Origin: Chitinophaga oryzae | GTDB taxonomy: Bacteria > Bacteroidota > Bacteroidia > Chitinophagales > Chitinophagaceae | DNA: 64,000 bases | Reading direction: 5' to 3' | NCBI RefSeq assembly: GCF_012516375.2 | Contig: NZ_CP051204.2 | Location: 5,022,001-5,086,000, forward strand | Shown: positions 9,058 through 17,391 of the stretch, piece after piece | How positions within the stretch are numbered: position 1 is the first letter of the stretch | How the letters are laid out: each line of letters begins with the position of its first letter | The notes under the pieces: generated by a model | Told to the model about the DNA's origin: nothing | The model's input: only the letters and a program-made list of their open reading frames with translations | Database searches by the model: none | Position numbers and translations under genes: made by a program

Positions 9058-9819
9058 ATGAAATTTTCAAACCCGTTATGCATTGCACTCAGTGCAGCCT
9101 CCATTCTCGCATTTTCCGCCTGTAGCAAATCATCACTTACCCCTCCCGGGGAAGAAACCGCACAAACCACGTTATCCGGCAACAAACAGGTAACCGCCGC
9201 CGCCACCACGCCCGTTGGCACCGTTATTTATACCAGCAACGGGTATAAGCTTACGTTTACCAATAATGCCAGCGGTTTTGACGATGCTACCCGTCAAAAA
9301 TTCGTGGACATGTACTTCAGTATTTATCCAAAATTGCTAAATCGATTTTACACAGGCGCCACGAAACAGGTTACTTTTGTGATCGATCCTAACTACAACG
9401 GCGTCGCCTATACGTCGGGTACGACGGTCACCTACAGCGCCGCCTGGATGGCCAACCATCCGCAGGACGTAGACGTACTCACCCATGAAGTTATGCATGT
9501 GGTACAGGCATACACCGGTGGTACGCCCGGCTGGCTGACGGAAGGCATCGCCGACTATGTACGCTATAAATATGGCGTCAACAACGGGCCGGCCGGCTGG
9601 TCATTACCAGCCTGGTCTTCCTCCCAGTCCTATACAGACGCATACCGGGTAACCGCACGCTTCCTCGTATGGCTGGAACTCCATGTAAGGGCCACCATTG
9701 TCGACGACCTGAACACCGCGCTGCGTAATAAAACCTACTCCGGCAACACCTGGAACCAGCTTACCGGCAAATCGGTCGATCAACTGTGGACAGACTACTC
9801 CAATAACCCGGCGTTATAA
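9058..9819 (+). CDS. Lipoprotein zinc metallopeptidase of the basic secretory protein (BSP) family
   Basis: The protein has 253 residues. It starts with a lipoprotein signal (AFSAC, Cys near residue 21), so it is probably anchored in the membrane or on the surface. The core has the zinc-peptidase motif HEVMHVVQ starting at His143, followed by GWLTEGIADYVRYKY. That spacing and the EGIADYVR block are typical of the plant-and-bacterial BSP peptidase family (Pfam BSP), related to plant defence proteins. It ends soon after a conserved helical stretch and is close to the family's usual length. The substrate is unknown; a role in extracellular protein breakdown is inferred. It stands alone, converging with the small gene at 9961-10479. 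Confidence 0.85.
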   Translation: MKFSNPLCIALSAASILAFSACSKSSLTPPGEETAQTTLSGNKQVTAAATTPVGTVIYTSNGYKLTFTNNASGFDDATRQKFVDMYFSIYPKLLNRFYTGATKQVTFVIDPNYNGVAYTSGTTVTYSAAWMANHPQDVDVLTHEVMHVVQAYTGGTPGWLTEGIADYVRYKYGVNNGPAGWSLPAWSSSQSYTDAYRVTARFLVWLELHVRATIVDDLNTALRNKTYSGNTWNQLTGKSVDQLWTDYSNNPAL

Positions 9820-9960
9820 TTCATTTAAGTCATCATAGCATTGCCGTTATTATTCTCTAACCAGGGAATGATGGACAGTCGATCAACTATTCAGGCAATG
9901 TTGTGTGTTAGCGGTTACCGGCTGCCGGTCAGGCACGCCGGTAATCCTGCTATTGGCTGC

Positions 9961-10479
9961 TCAGACGCGGGAGGCTGCCTGGGGATCGGCCACAAAACCT
10001 TTGGCGGTCAGCTCCTCTGCATTCATGTTTAAAATGAAATCACCGGCGATCACGCCGTTGGCCAGCAATAAATGCCCATCCGGATTTCCGGCATAGGGAG
10101 GATTGGCAGCCAGCCTGTACAACGGCTCTCCGAAGGTGCCCATGGATACCTGCATGATGGCCACAGGATTTCCGTCTTTATCCATCAGCTCATGGGTGCC
10201 GGGAACAAGTTTGCTGGCACGGATCAGCTGTCCCGTGCTCAGGAGAAACAACTGGTCCATGCTGGTCACGAGTTTCTGATTGCTGCCATACAGGACGAAC
10301 ACCGATGTCGACTGCCCGTTGTCTGCCTGCTGACAGAGGTTAACGAATACCGATTGCCATACCGGCTGATTATTGTTCAGACTGGCCGCCTGCAGCGGGC
10401 TGCTGTTATGCAGCTCCATCACAGGCATTTCTCCCTGCGGAATCGCCATCTGCGCATCTTTGTAGTAAGACATAAGCAT
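9961..10479 (-). CDS. Uncharacterised 172-residue protein, possibly a degenerate Hint-like fold
   Basis: I do not recognise a definite family. There is no signal peptide or membrane segment. The middle and C-terminal part reads like the repeated beta-strands of Hint/intein-type domains: a strand with LLSTGQLIRASKLVPG, a turn with KDGNPVAIMQVSMG, and a late HLLLANGVIAGDFILN that resembles the His-block of Hint modules. The N-terminal Cys or Ser nucleophile of an active autoprocessing domain is not clearly present, so at best it is a non-splicing relative. ATG codons at 10479 and 10473 are both possible starts. It stands alone with no functional context. Confidence 0.55.
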   Translation of the reverse strand: MLMSYYKDAQMAIPQGEMPVMELHNSSPLQAASLNNNQPVWQSVFVNLCQQADNGQSTSVFVLYGSNQKLVTSMDQLFLLSTGQLIRASKLVPGTHELMDKDGNPVAIMQVSMGTFGEPLYRLAANPPYAGNPDGHLLLANGVIAGDFILNMNAEELTAKGFVADPQAASRV

Positions 10480-10633
10480 ATAGTTTATTGGTCAACGATA
10501 GGATATACCGAAAAAAAAAAGCGGATAAAAAAGAGACATGACGTTTTCAATAAGATAGCTGCCGTTAAGGATATGGTTATTTGTCCGGATAATGAATGTA
10601 AAACCTTTTTGACTTAAATGCAAAAAACTGCAT

Positions 10634-10660
10634 AAAAAAACCCACCTCAATGCAGGTGGG
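10634..10660 (-). terminator. Rho-independent terminator (minus strand)
   Basis: CCCACCT (10641-10647) pairs with AGGTGGG (10654-10660) around a six-base loop. On the minus strand the stem is followed by seven T residues (A tract at 10634-10640). It ends transcription from the UPF0158-like gene and from the small open frame at 10671-10763. Confidence 0.8.
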
Positions 10661-10670
10661 CGTATAGTAT

Positions 10671-10763
10671 CTATAGTTTCCGTCTGCTGGTCACCAGCTG
10701 GTTCCTATAACTCAATTCACTTTCCTCCACATCCGGGGATGCGGACGAACTTTCTGAAATCAT
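10671..10763 (-). CDS. Possible 30-residue small protein
   Basis: An ATG at 10763 opens a 30-codon frame ending in TAG at 10671, 10 bases before the terminator stem at 10660-10641. The peptide is rich in Ser and Glu, begins MISESSSASP and ends TSRRKL. It starts 36 bases after the UPF0158-like gene on the same strand, so it would be the last gene of that transcript. There is no clear ribosome site and no recognised family. The tight position before the terminator is the only argument for it; it may simply be 3' untranslated sequence. Confidence 0.22.
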   Translation of the reverse strand: MISESSSASPDVEESELSYRNQLVTSRRKL

Positions 10764-10799
10764 AGGACTACCAGGCAAGACAAACCGGAGCGTACTTCA

Positions 10800-11351
10800 C
10801 TATCTTAAATCAAGGTCGATGGAGAAACTATCGCCAATATCCCAAACATGCGATGCCTCCAAATCAATTCGGTGATAATCCATAAACTGATGAATAACGG
10901 TAATCACTCTGTCTCTTTTCAATGTTTCCCATCGTGTTATCACATCATCAGTCGCTTCTTCACCAAAATAGAAGTCAAACCGCTGAGATCCGTCATGATT
11001 TTTTATGCGCTGTTTCAGTATATTCAACAACCTTTCGTCACAAATGCCAGTGATAAATTCTTGCATGACGGCCTTCCTCTTTTCAAGATCCAGGCTGGGA
11101 ATAACGATGATCGTTTCATCTTCTTTCTCCGCTCTGCCGATTCTATCCGCGATCAGCGCCGCTATCCCATCAGGGTAAGAGGAAGTTGCGGCTTCATTTA
11201 GTGAAAGGTCGTCATTCAACAACATATAATCCGCAAAATGGATAGAGTAAAATTCCTTATCTCTTTTATCGTAATAAAAGGTCTCCGTCAGGCTATAGAA
11301 TGGTTCCGAGAAAGCCATAATCAACCAATTATAGAGTCGTGTTTTAGGCAT
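10800..11351 (-). CDS. UPF0158-like hypothetical protein
   Basis: This 183-residue protein has no signal peptide or membrane segment. Its C-terminal half (a DGSQRFDFYFGE stretch followed by TRWETLKRDRVITVI and a final helix) resembles the UPF0158 family, whose members carry a similar Gly-x-Phe-x-x-Phe then Trp pattern and have no known function. I chose the ATG at 11351. The longer frame from a TTG at 11387 is unlikely because that TTG is the -33 element of a promoter. Transcription may start almost at the ATG, so a leaderless start or the ATG at 11318 is also possible. A terminator follows 140 bases downstream. Confidence 0.6.
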   Translation of the reverse strand: MPKTRLYNWLIMAFSEPFYSLTETFYYDKRDKEFYSIHFADYMLLNDDLSLNEAATSSYPDGIAALIADRIGRAEKEDETIIVIPSLDLEKRKAVMQEFITGICDERLLNILKQRIKNHDGSQRFDFYFGEEATDDVITRWETLKRDRVITVIHQFMDYHRIDLEASHVWDIGDSFSIDLDLR

Positions 11352-11357
11352 AGACAG

Positions 11358-11387
11358 TAAAAGTACGGAGATTTTACCGGATGTCAA
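11358..11387 (-). promoter_or_regulatory. Bacteroidota promoter of the UPF0158-like gene
   Basis: TTG (11387-11385) is followed after exactly 19 bases by TACTTTTA (11365-11358), one mismatch from TAnnTTTG. It lies just upstream of the ATG at 11351 and argues against the longer reading frame. Confidence 0.5.
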
Positions 11388-11450
11388 CTACGGTTTTAAT
11401 CTCCCGATCTCTTCCTTATCCCGCACCTCTGTTTGAAAACCTGACAGGAA

Positions 11451-11476
11451 GATGGAGGCAGTAAACCACCTCCATC
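11451..11476 (-). terminator. Hairpin at the 3' end of the receptor/exported-protein transcript
   Basis: GATGGAGG (11451-11458) and CCTCCATC (11469-11476) form an 8-bp stem with a 10-base loop, 10 bases beyond the stop codon of the exported protein gene. The T tract after the stem on the minus strand is weak (TTCCTG), so it may act as an RNA-stabilising end or an inefficient terminator. Confidence 0.35.
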
Positions 11477-11485
11477 TCATCGTTA

Positions 11486-12322
11486 CTACTTGTTATATAC
11501 GGGACTTCTTTTCAGCATATAAAACAGGGCGTCGTGGTAAGACCCTTCGTTATTTAAAAACGCCGTACGCCTGTTGGCAAATATTTTCTCATTCTGTTTG
11601 TTGAAAATACCCAGCGTCACCTCATTCTCGTACTGGTTCTCCACGGTGGTGTTGGCGGAATTATCGCGCTGCCGTTTATTGCCCTCCGACTGGGAGGTAG
11701 TGGTGCTGGAAGAGTTCACGCTTTCTTTCACGCTGCGGGACAGGGTACCCTGCAACACGAATTCGGCGCCCAATACCTTGCACAGTTCGTCGTAGGTGTA
11801 TCCTTTGATGGTGTTGGCGTCAATGCCCTTTTTGTACAGCAGCGCATTGGTGGTGTTGGGGTCCTGGAACCTGTACTGTCCGTTCCGCTTGCTGAGGAAC
11901 ACATAGGTATCGTTCTGCAGCTTCTCTCCTTTTTCGATGACCTGCTGCAGCGGTTCATTCACCGCAATATATTTAAACGGCAGAATAGCCACCAGTCCTG
12001 ATTCAATGGGACGGCCGGCATCGGCTGCTGATGTGCCGGCGTTGGCGGACGGGTTGCTGACGACTTCCACCCTGCCGCTGGAAAAAGTGATTTTGTTGAT
12101 CTCCGCCTTTTTCAGTTCATAGACGAGCGTTTCCCCGGTATGAACAAATTTAATGGTGTTAGCGTGCATTTCCGTGATCCTGCCGTGCTTTTCTTCCCCG
12201 CTCAGCATAAGGATTACATCTTCTTTCCCGGGAGAAGTTTTCCCGGTTTGCGCTTTCAGTACAGAAAAACAAGTTAGCAGCACTCCTGCAACAGCCACTA
12301 ACAACTTCAATGTTTTGGTCAT
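11486..12322 (-). CDS. Exported protein of unknown function
   Basis: The 278-residue protein has a clear signal peptide (about 25 residues, ending VLKAQ). Residues ~33-85 form a small beta-rich domain (DVILMLSGEEKHGRI, EINKITFSSGRVEVV) like those found at the start of many Bacteroidota periplasmic proteins of unknown role. A low-complexity Ser/Thr/Asn/Gln stretch lies near residues 205-230. The C-terminal part (LAEFVLQG-like strand, then VTLGIFNKQNEKIF) recalls the ligand-free beta sheets of assembly lipoproteins, but I cannot name it. The gene starts 30 bases after the outer-membrane receptor gene and should be co-transcribed with it. A link to lipopeptide export or immunity is only a positional guess. 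Confidence 0.65.
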   Translation of the reverse strand: MTKTLKLLVAVAGVLLTCFSVLKAQTGKTSPGKEDVILMLSGEEKHGRITEMHANTIKFVHTGETLVYELKKAEINKITFSSGRVEVVSNPSANAGTSAADAGRPIESGLVAILPFKYIAVNEPLQQVIEKGEKLQNDTYVFLSKRNGQYRFQDPNTTNALLYKKGIDANTIKGYTYDELCKVLGAEFVLQGTLSRSVKESVNSSSTTTSQSEGNKRQRDNSANTTVENQYENEVTLGIFNKQNEKIFANRRTAFLNNEGSYHDALFYMLKRSPVYNK

Positions 12323-12352
12323 GATAAAAATATTAGGGTTTTCAAAATTGTG

Positions 12353-14806
12353 TTATTTCTTTTCTGTTTTAACCCTTTGACGTTCTTCCTCTGCAGCGCT
12401 TTCGCGCTTGTCCGTCGTCTCTTTCCTGTCATTTTTATTGAAGCGGTAGGTAAACGCCAGTTTCAACACCTGCGATTGCCATTGGCCGCGGATATGGATG
12501 TCAATATTCTGGTAACGGCTGGTGGCGTTGTAGCGGTTCCAGCCAAAGATATCGGAAGCGCTCAGGCGGATAGTGGCCTGTTTGCCCAGGATATCTTTCT
12601 GGACGCCGGCATGCAGGGTGCCGATAGGCTGCTGCAGAAACGTACCGTCAATGCTGCGGGATGACCAGGTGCCCATAAACTGGAAGCCCCAGCCATTTTG
12701 CAGCTTCACCTGCTGCATCAGCTGAGCTGTGAACACGCCGGCTTTCAGTTCAAAGGGTTCGTTATTGATAGCCCCTGAATAGTCATAGTGGTTATAATCC
12801 ATGTAGAGCACCGTCGTCATGGTCTCTCCTATCGGTATCTGGGCGTTTACGTTGGCGCCCAGTACCTTCCGGGTGTTGAGGTTCTCCGGCCGCTGATAGG
12901 TCTCATTCTTGTCAGCGTTCTGCAGTATTACCTCCTGTATGATGTCTGTCGTCCGGTTATACAGCAGCGTGGTGGTGAGCGCCCCTTCCCATATACTGTA
13001 GCCCAGTTCTATGTTATGGCTGTACTGGGGGTTCAGGTAAGGATTTCCTTCGTTGTAGGTGTACTGATCGAGGTAAAAACGAAAAGGGTTCATGCTGCGG
13101 TAATCCGGCCTTTCTATCCGGCGGCCGTAGGACAGCGTCACCTTGCTTTCCTTGTCCACATCGTAGGCCACAAAAGCGCTGGGGAAAAACTGCAGGTAAC
13201 TGCGGGAGAATGTCTGCCCGTTGTTTTTCTGTTCTCCTTTCAGCCAGGTCTGCTCTGCGCGGAGACCGGCCTGGAATTCCCAGCGGTCGTGTTTATGCCG
13301 CAGGTTCAGATAACCGGCGTTGACATTCTCCTTATACAGGAAGTGGTTACTCAGGGAGTCGTTCTTTTTCCAGCCGCCGCTTACCCCGTCAAAATACTGT
13401 GCATTGTTGTCGGTATTGACAAACGATGTTTTCACGCCTGCTTCGAGGCGTGTCTTGTCTGAAAACGGATGGGTATAATCTGCTTTCAGGCTATAAATGT
13501 TAATTTTCGCCGGCAGGTCTGCCAGGAAAGATTTGCGCGGCGCCGCTTCACTGCTGTCGGGTTTAAAATAACGATTATCGAAATGTTGTTCGCTGGTACT
13601 GTTGTACGACAAATAATCGGCATTTAACAGCAGTTCGCGTTCGGCGGCAAACACGTGTTTCAGGCTAACATTCGCTTCCATATTGTCCCATTTGCCTTTT
13701 GTGGTAGCGGGTGCGTCTACCCTCGTGGTCATCACGCCATCTCCGGTTTTTAACAGCGTGTTGTTGGTATTAACGGCCTCCGAGGGATTATGAAACCCGC
13801 CCAACGCCACTCCAATGGTCGTTTTGGCGCTGGCGTAATAGTCTGCTCCCAGCTTGGCGGTGATACTTTTCCCCGTTGTTTTGGTGTAAGTATGCTGGTC
13901 ATAAATACTGGTGATTTCTTTAGCGCCGTTACGGAAGTTACGGACAATATAATAATCTTCAAAACTCTTCCGGTAACTAAAGCCCGCATTACCATAAAAA
14001 TTAACATGTTTGTTGCTATAGTTAAAGTTGAGGTTCTGCGTCGTTCCCGGGTATCTTCCCTGCAGGGCGGTAAGCGTCAGCGTTCCGTTGAAACCGCCGG
14101 TCTTCAGCTTCTTTCGCTTGATATTAATGACCCCGTTGCCGGCGGCGTCATATTTCGCCGGCGGGTTAGACATGATCTCGATCTGGTCCAGCTGCGACGC
14201 GGGCATATTCCGGAGGAAGGCGGTCAGTTCGGCGGCAGACAGGTAACCGGGCCGGTCGTCTATCATTACTTTCACTCCTTGTTTACCTTTGATGGAAATG
14301 TTCCCGTTCTTGTCCACCAGCACGCCGGGCAGTTTCTCCATCACCTCCAGCGCACTGCCTCCCGCGGCCATGATAGACGATTCCACATTCACCACGGTGC
14401 GGTCCAGCTGCTGCTCTATAAACGGTTTTTTTGCCGCTACGGTCACCCCTTTCAGGTTGCTGGCGCCTGACTGCAGGCTTGCGCTTTCCAGTGTCGTCGC
14501 TGGCTGGTCCAGCGTAAAGACCGGGCCGTTCCATTCCTTATACCCGATATAGGTAATGGTGATAAAATAACGGTTGAAGGGAATTTCTTCCAGCTGCCAG
14601 CTACCGGTCGTATCGGACAGGGCTACTTTCACCAGCGAAGAATCGGCCGCTTTCTTAAGCAGCACCGTGGCGGCTACCACCGGTTGCTGCGTTTCATCGT
14701 GTATCCGTCCGGTTATTTTACCGGTTTGCGCCCGGGCTACGAAAGAAAGGAGCAGCAAAACCGGCAGCAGCTGCAGCAGTCGCCTGCCGGAACAGACTGT
14801 CTTCAT
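12353..14806 (-). CDS. Outer-membrane beta-barrel receptor (TonB-dependent-receptor-like) with carboxypeptidase-regulatory-like domain
   Basis: The protein has about 817 residues from the ATG at 14806, which begins the signal peptide (MKTVCSGRR, then a Leu-rich core ending VARAQ) after an A-rich stretch; an ATG at 14830 is the alternative. Residues ~28-115 are a carboxypeptidase-regulatory-like domain (KITGRIHDETQQPVVAATV). A plug domain follows (near ~150-230, with LDQIEIMSNPPAKYDAAGNG), then a long barrel of alternating strands. This matches the OMP beta-barrel family common in Bacteroidota. No TonB box is obvious. It lies 43 bases after the type II thioesterase gene and just before the exported protein, so it may be part of the lipopeptide operon, for product uptake, self-protection or export. 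It could equally be an adjacent unrelated operon. Confidence 0.85.
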   Translation of the reverse strand: MKTVCSGRRLLQLLPVLLLLSFVARAQTGKITGRIHDETQQPVVAATVLLKKAADSSLVKVALSDTTGSWQLEEIPFNRYFITITYIGYKEWNGPVFTLDQPATTLESASLQSGASNLKGVTVAAKKPFIEQQLDRTVVNVESSIMAAGGSALEVMEKLPGVLVDKNGNISIKGKQGVKVMIDDRPGYLSAAELTAFLRNMPASQLDQIEIMSNPPAKYDAAGNGVINIKRKKLKTGGFNGTLTLTALQGRYPGTTQNLNFNYSNKHVNFYGNAGFSYRKSFEDYYIVRNFRNGAKEITSIYDQHTYTKTTGKSITAKLGADYYASAKTTIGVALGGFHNPSEAVNTNNTLLKTGDGVMTTRVDAPATTKGKWDNMEANVSLKHVFAAERELLLNADYLSYNSTSEQHFDNRYFKPDSSEAAPRKSFLADLPAKINIYSLKADYTHPFSDKTRLEAGVKTSFVNTDNNAQYFDGVSGGWKKNDSLSNHFLYKENVNAGYLNLRHKHDRWEFQAGLRAEQTWLKGEQKNNGQTFSRSYLQFFPSAFVAYDVDKESKVTLSYGRRIERPDYRSMNPFRFYLDQYTYNEGNPYLNPQYSHNIELGYSIWEGALTTTLLYNRTTDIIQEVILQNADKNETYQRPENLNTRKVLGANVNAQIPIGETMTTVLYMDYNHYDYSGAINNEPFELKAGVFTAQLMQQVKLQNGWGFQFMGTWSSRSIDGTFLQQPIGTLHAGVQKDILGKQATIRLSASDIFGWNRYNATSRYQNIDIHIRGQWQSQVLKLAFTYRFNKNDRKETTDKRESAAEEERQRVKTEKK

Positions 14807-14849
14807 CGTTTTTTCTATAGTTGTGTACATCTTATGAGAAGGGTTATAT

Positions 14850-15560
14850 TCAGCTATGGTGCGGCGTTAATGCTACATCGCGGATGAGCATAGCTATGTT
14901 TTGGAATTGATGAAAAATAAAGAAATGGTTCCCGGGGTAACGGAGAATGCGTACCTCCTTTTCTGATTCATGGGCCCATCCGGCCGTCTGGGCATCGCTG
15001 ATGTCCTCGTTGGTCCCGGTGATGACGGTGATACCGGTACTATACTTTTCCAAGGCCTGATACCGGTAACATTCCAGCGCTTTCATATCTTCCCGGATCA
15101 CGGGCAGAAAAAACTCCATCAGGTCCAGGTCTTCCAGCAAAGCGTCCGGCATTCCGCCCATCTCCTTCAGCTCCGCCATCAGCTGCTCGTCCGGCAGCAG
15201 ATGCCGTTGTTTGCGCTGGTGGTTAAAAACAGGCGCCGCGCAGCCGGTAACGAAAAAGTGCAGCGGGAGGGTTTTCCATTCCTTTTTCAACCGGTGCATC
15301 AGCAGGTTGCCCAGCACTGCGCCCATAGAATGACCGTACAGGATGTAAGGAGATCTTATGTGGGGCAACACCTGCCTGTAAAGGTCGTCTGTCATGGCAT
15401 GTATGTCAGACAGCAGCGGCTCCGTTATCCGTTTTCCGCGACCCGGCAACTCCAGGGTCACCATATCCAGGTGCCTGCCCAAAAAGGGCTGCAGATCGCG
15501 GAAAGAATAACCATTTCCACCTGCATACGGAATACATATCAGCTTAATTTTCTGTAACAT
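14850..15560 (-). CDS. Type II thioesterase for the NRPS/PKS
   Basis: The 236-residue alpha/beta hydrolase belongs to the type II thioesterases associated with peptide and polyketide synthases (GrsT/SrfD group). The nucleophile is Ser78 in YGHSMGA, the catalytic His is in PGNHFFIF near residue 213, and an acidic residue lies in TNEDISDAQ between them. Typical N-terminal features include IPYAGGN and ELPGRG. These enzymes remove mis-primed or stalled acyl groups from carrier-protein arms and restore synthase activity. It is 78 bases downstream of the peptide exporter on the same strand, consistent with a role in editing this assembly line. Length and motifs are normal for the family. Confidence 0.92.
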   Translation of the reverse strand: MLQKIKLICIPYAGGNGYSFRDLQPFLGRHLDMVTLELPGRGKRITEPLLSDIHAMTDDLYRQVLPHIRSPYILYGHSMGAVLGNLLMHRLKKEWKTLPLHFFVTGCAAPVFNHQRKQRHLLPDEQLMAELKEMGGMPDALLEDLDLMEFFLPVIREDMKALECYRYQALEKYSTGITVITGTNEDISDAQTAGWAHESEKEVRILRYPGNHFFIFHQFQNIAMLIRDVALTPHHS

Positions 15561-15604
15561 CTCAGGTACTTTTTACTTAATAACCTTTCCAAAAAAGAGC
15601 CCTC

Positions 15605-15638
15605 AATTCGTAATTCGTAATTCGTAATTTGTAATTCT
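15605..15638. repeat. 7-bp tandem repeat (AATTCGT) between exporter and thioesterase genes
   Basis: Three exact copies of AATTCGT, one variant (AATTTGT) and a partial copy stand in a row. The block ends at the stop codon of the exporter gene and fills much of the 78-base gap before the thioesterase. Short AATTCG-type tandem blocks are familiar in intergenic DNA of Bacteroidota. Copy number could vary by slippage and change spacing in the operon; no terminator is seen here. Confidence 0.85.
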
Positions 15639-17306
15639 CTATACGGCATAGTGCAGATCTGTGGCGGCATTGACGGACGTGTCGCTGACAATGGTACCAT
15701 AGTCGAACTTAATGAGCCGGTCCCCGCAATCAAAATAGGCGTCATCGTGCGTCACGGCGATAACGGTCTTACCCATCTGCTTTAATTCGGGAACAATTAT
15801 TTTATAGAAATATGCTCTGAACACAGGGTCCTGCTCTGCGGCCCATTCATCCAGCACAATCACATCCTTGTCTTCCAGCATCACATAGATCAGCGCCAGC
15901 CGCTTCTGCTGCCCTTTCGACAAATCGGCTTTAATGGATTTCTTCCCGGTATCAAAAGTGACGATGTTTTCCAGCTCCATCTTGCGAAGCCAGAACATCA
16001 GCCGTTCATTATCCGGCGCCAGTTCAAGGCCGTCGTAATTCTCATTGAAAAGGATACTGTCGGTAAAGATGGCCGCGATGCGGTTGCGATAGCCCGGATA
16101 AGTCCTTTCGGTGATCACCCGCCCGTTCAGCGATATCGTGCCGCTATGCGGCACATACAGGCCCGTCAGCAGGTTCACGAAAGTGCTCTTGCCGCTGCCG
16201 TTGCCGCCGGTGATAAAAATGCTTTCTCCTTTCCTGATATCGAGGGTAAGCGGTTTTAAACGGAAAGTCTCTGCTCTTCTTTCGTCATAGTATTCAAACG
16301 TCACATTCTCAAAACGGATGCTTTCAAACTTGTCGCCGATGGCCGGCAGATCACCGTGCCCAATAGCGATGGCTTTGGAAGCGTTGATCTTATCATGGAA
16401 CTGATGCAGCCGATCGACCGCTATCTGCATCTGCGTAAACTCGCTGATACGGGCCACCACAATGCCTACAGGTCCCATCAGGTACAACAGCGTCACCACA
16501 AACTGGTTATTCACCACGTTGCTCATATGCAGGATGACCGGCAACAGGAACACGATAATACCGATCAGCAGGTACCACAGGTAGTTTCCCATCAGTTCAT
16601 TGCCCATGTATTTGATCAGTGTTTTTACGGTAAGCTCTTTTACCCGGTTCCTGTTCTGTGAGATGTATTTGTGGAAGATATTATCGCTTCGCGTGATGCT
16701 CATTTTCACATCTTTAAACCCGCGCAGGAAATCATTGACATTCTGCTGGTAAATATTGGCCAGGTCGCGTACGGTGTTGAGGTCCTTGCTGATAGCCATA
16801 TTCCGGACATAGTACACCACCGCCAGGGCGGAAAGGACGCCCAGGATCAGCAGGGCCCCAAAGAAATTGGTATAGAACAGGTAACCCAACCCTATCAGCA
16901 CCATGACCAGCGCGTTGAACACTTCAATAAAAACATTGGGGAAACGTTGCAGGGTCGTTACGTCTGCCGTGGCCGTACGTACTTTCTCCTCCCCCAGTTT
17001 GATATATTCTTCGTAATCCGAAAACCGCAATTTGTCAAAAACAGACAATCCCAGGTCATTCCCTAATTCATAGGTCAGCCGGATCGTGTAGGATTGAAAG
17101 GCCCTGGCGGTAAAAAAAGATACGAGGATCATGCCTGCATATATCTGCCAGTCATATCCCTGTACAAACGGAAGAGAAGTGCCTGCAATCCTGTTGTTGA
17201 TCAGCAACAACAGTCCCATGGACCACACGCTGTTGATAAGGCCCAGCAATAACAACAGGATGTAAAACAACTTCGATTTTTTCTGAAGCAAACTGATTAA
17301 TCTCAT
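15639..17306 (-). CDS. Cyclic-peptide export ABC transporter (SyrD/PvdE family)
   Basis: The protein is 555 residues long, a half-transporter with an N-terminal membrane domain of about six helices (residues ~10-300) and a C-terminal ATPase. Walker A is GGNGSGKST near residue 371, the signature is LSKGQQKRLAL near 461, and Walker B is VIVLDEWAAEQDP near 485, followed by a VTHDD switch. The DEWAAEQDP form of Walker B is characteristic of the SyrD/PvdE group that exports cyclic lipopeptides and siderophore precursors across the inner membrane. The start was set at the ATG at 17306, where family similarity begins (MRLISLLQKK); an open frame reaches further upstream but its extra residues are not transporter-like and overlap the NRPS gene. 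It follows the terminal synthase by 85 bases and should export its product. Confidence 0.93.
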   Translation of the reverse strand: MRLISLLQKKSKLFYILLLLLGLINSVWSMGLLLLINNRIAGTSLPFVQGYDWQIYAGMILVSFFTARAFQSYTIRLTYELGNDLGLSVFDKLRFSDYEEYIKLGEEKVRTATADVTTLQRFPNVFIEVFNALVMVLIGLGYLFYTNFFGALLILGVLSALAVVYYVRNMAISKDLNTVRDLANIYQQNVNDFLRGFKDVKMSITRSDNIFHKYISQNRNRVKELTVKTLIKYMGNELMGNYLWYLLIGIIVFLLPVILHMSNVVNNQFVVTLLYLMGPVGIVVARISEFTQMQIAVDRLHQFHDKINASKAIAIGHGDLPAIGDKFESIRFENVTFEYYDERRAETFRLKPLTLDIRKGESIFITGGNGSGKSTFVNLLTGLYVPHSGTISLNGRVITERTYPGYRNRIAAIFTDSILFNENYDGLELAPDNERLMFWLRKMELENIVTFDTGKKSIKADLSKGQQKRLALIYVMLEDKDVIVLDEWAAEQDPVFRAYFYKIIVPELKQMGKTVIAVTHDDAYFDCGDRLIKFDYGTIVSDTSVNAATDLHYAV

Positions 17307-17391
17307 ACGGTCCGGTATTCTAAAGATGATTGGATGAATAAATATCAAAAGGAATGCTGCCCGGGCCTTCGCCCGGAGCAGCTTGTTCCGC

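Noticed and set aside
9911-9947. Inverted repeat between the two convergent genes
   Set aside because: The stem is imperfect (7 bp plus a bulge) with no T tract on either strand, so I do not call a terminator.
15605-15638. Possible CRISPR-like array
   Set aside because: The repeats are only 7 bp and lack spacers, so this is a simple tandem repeat.
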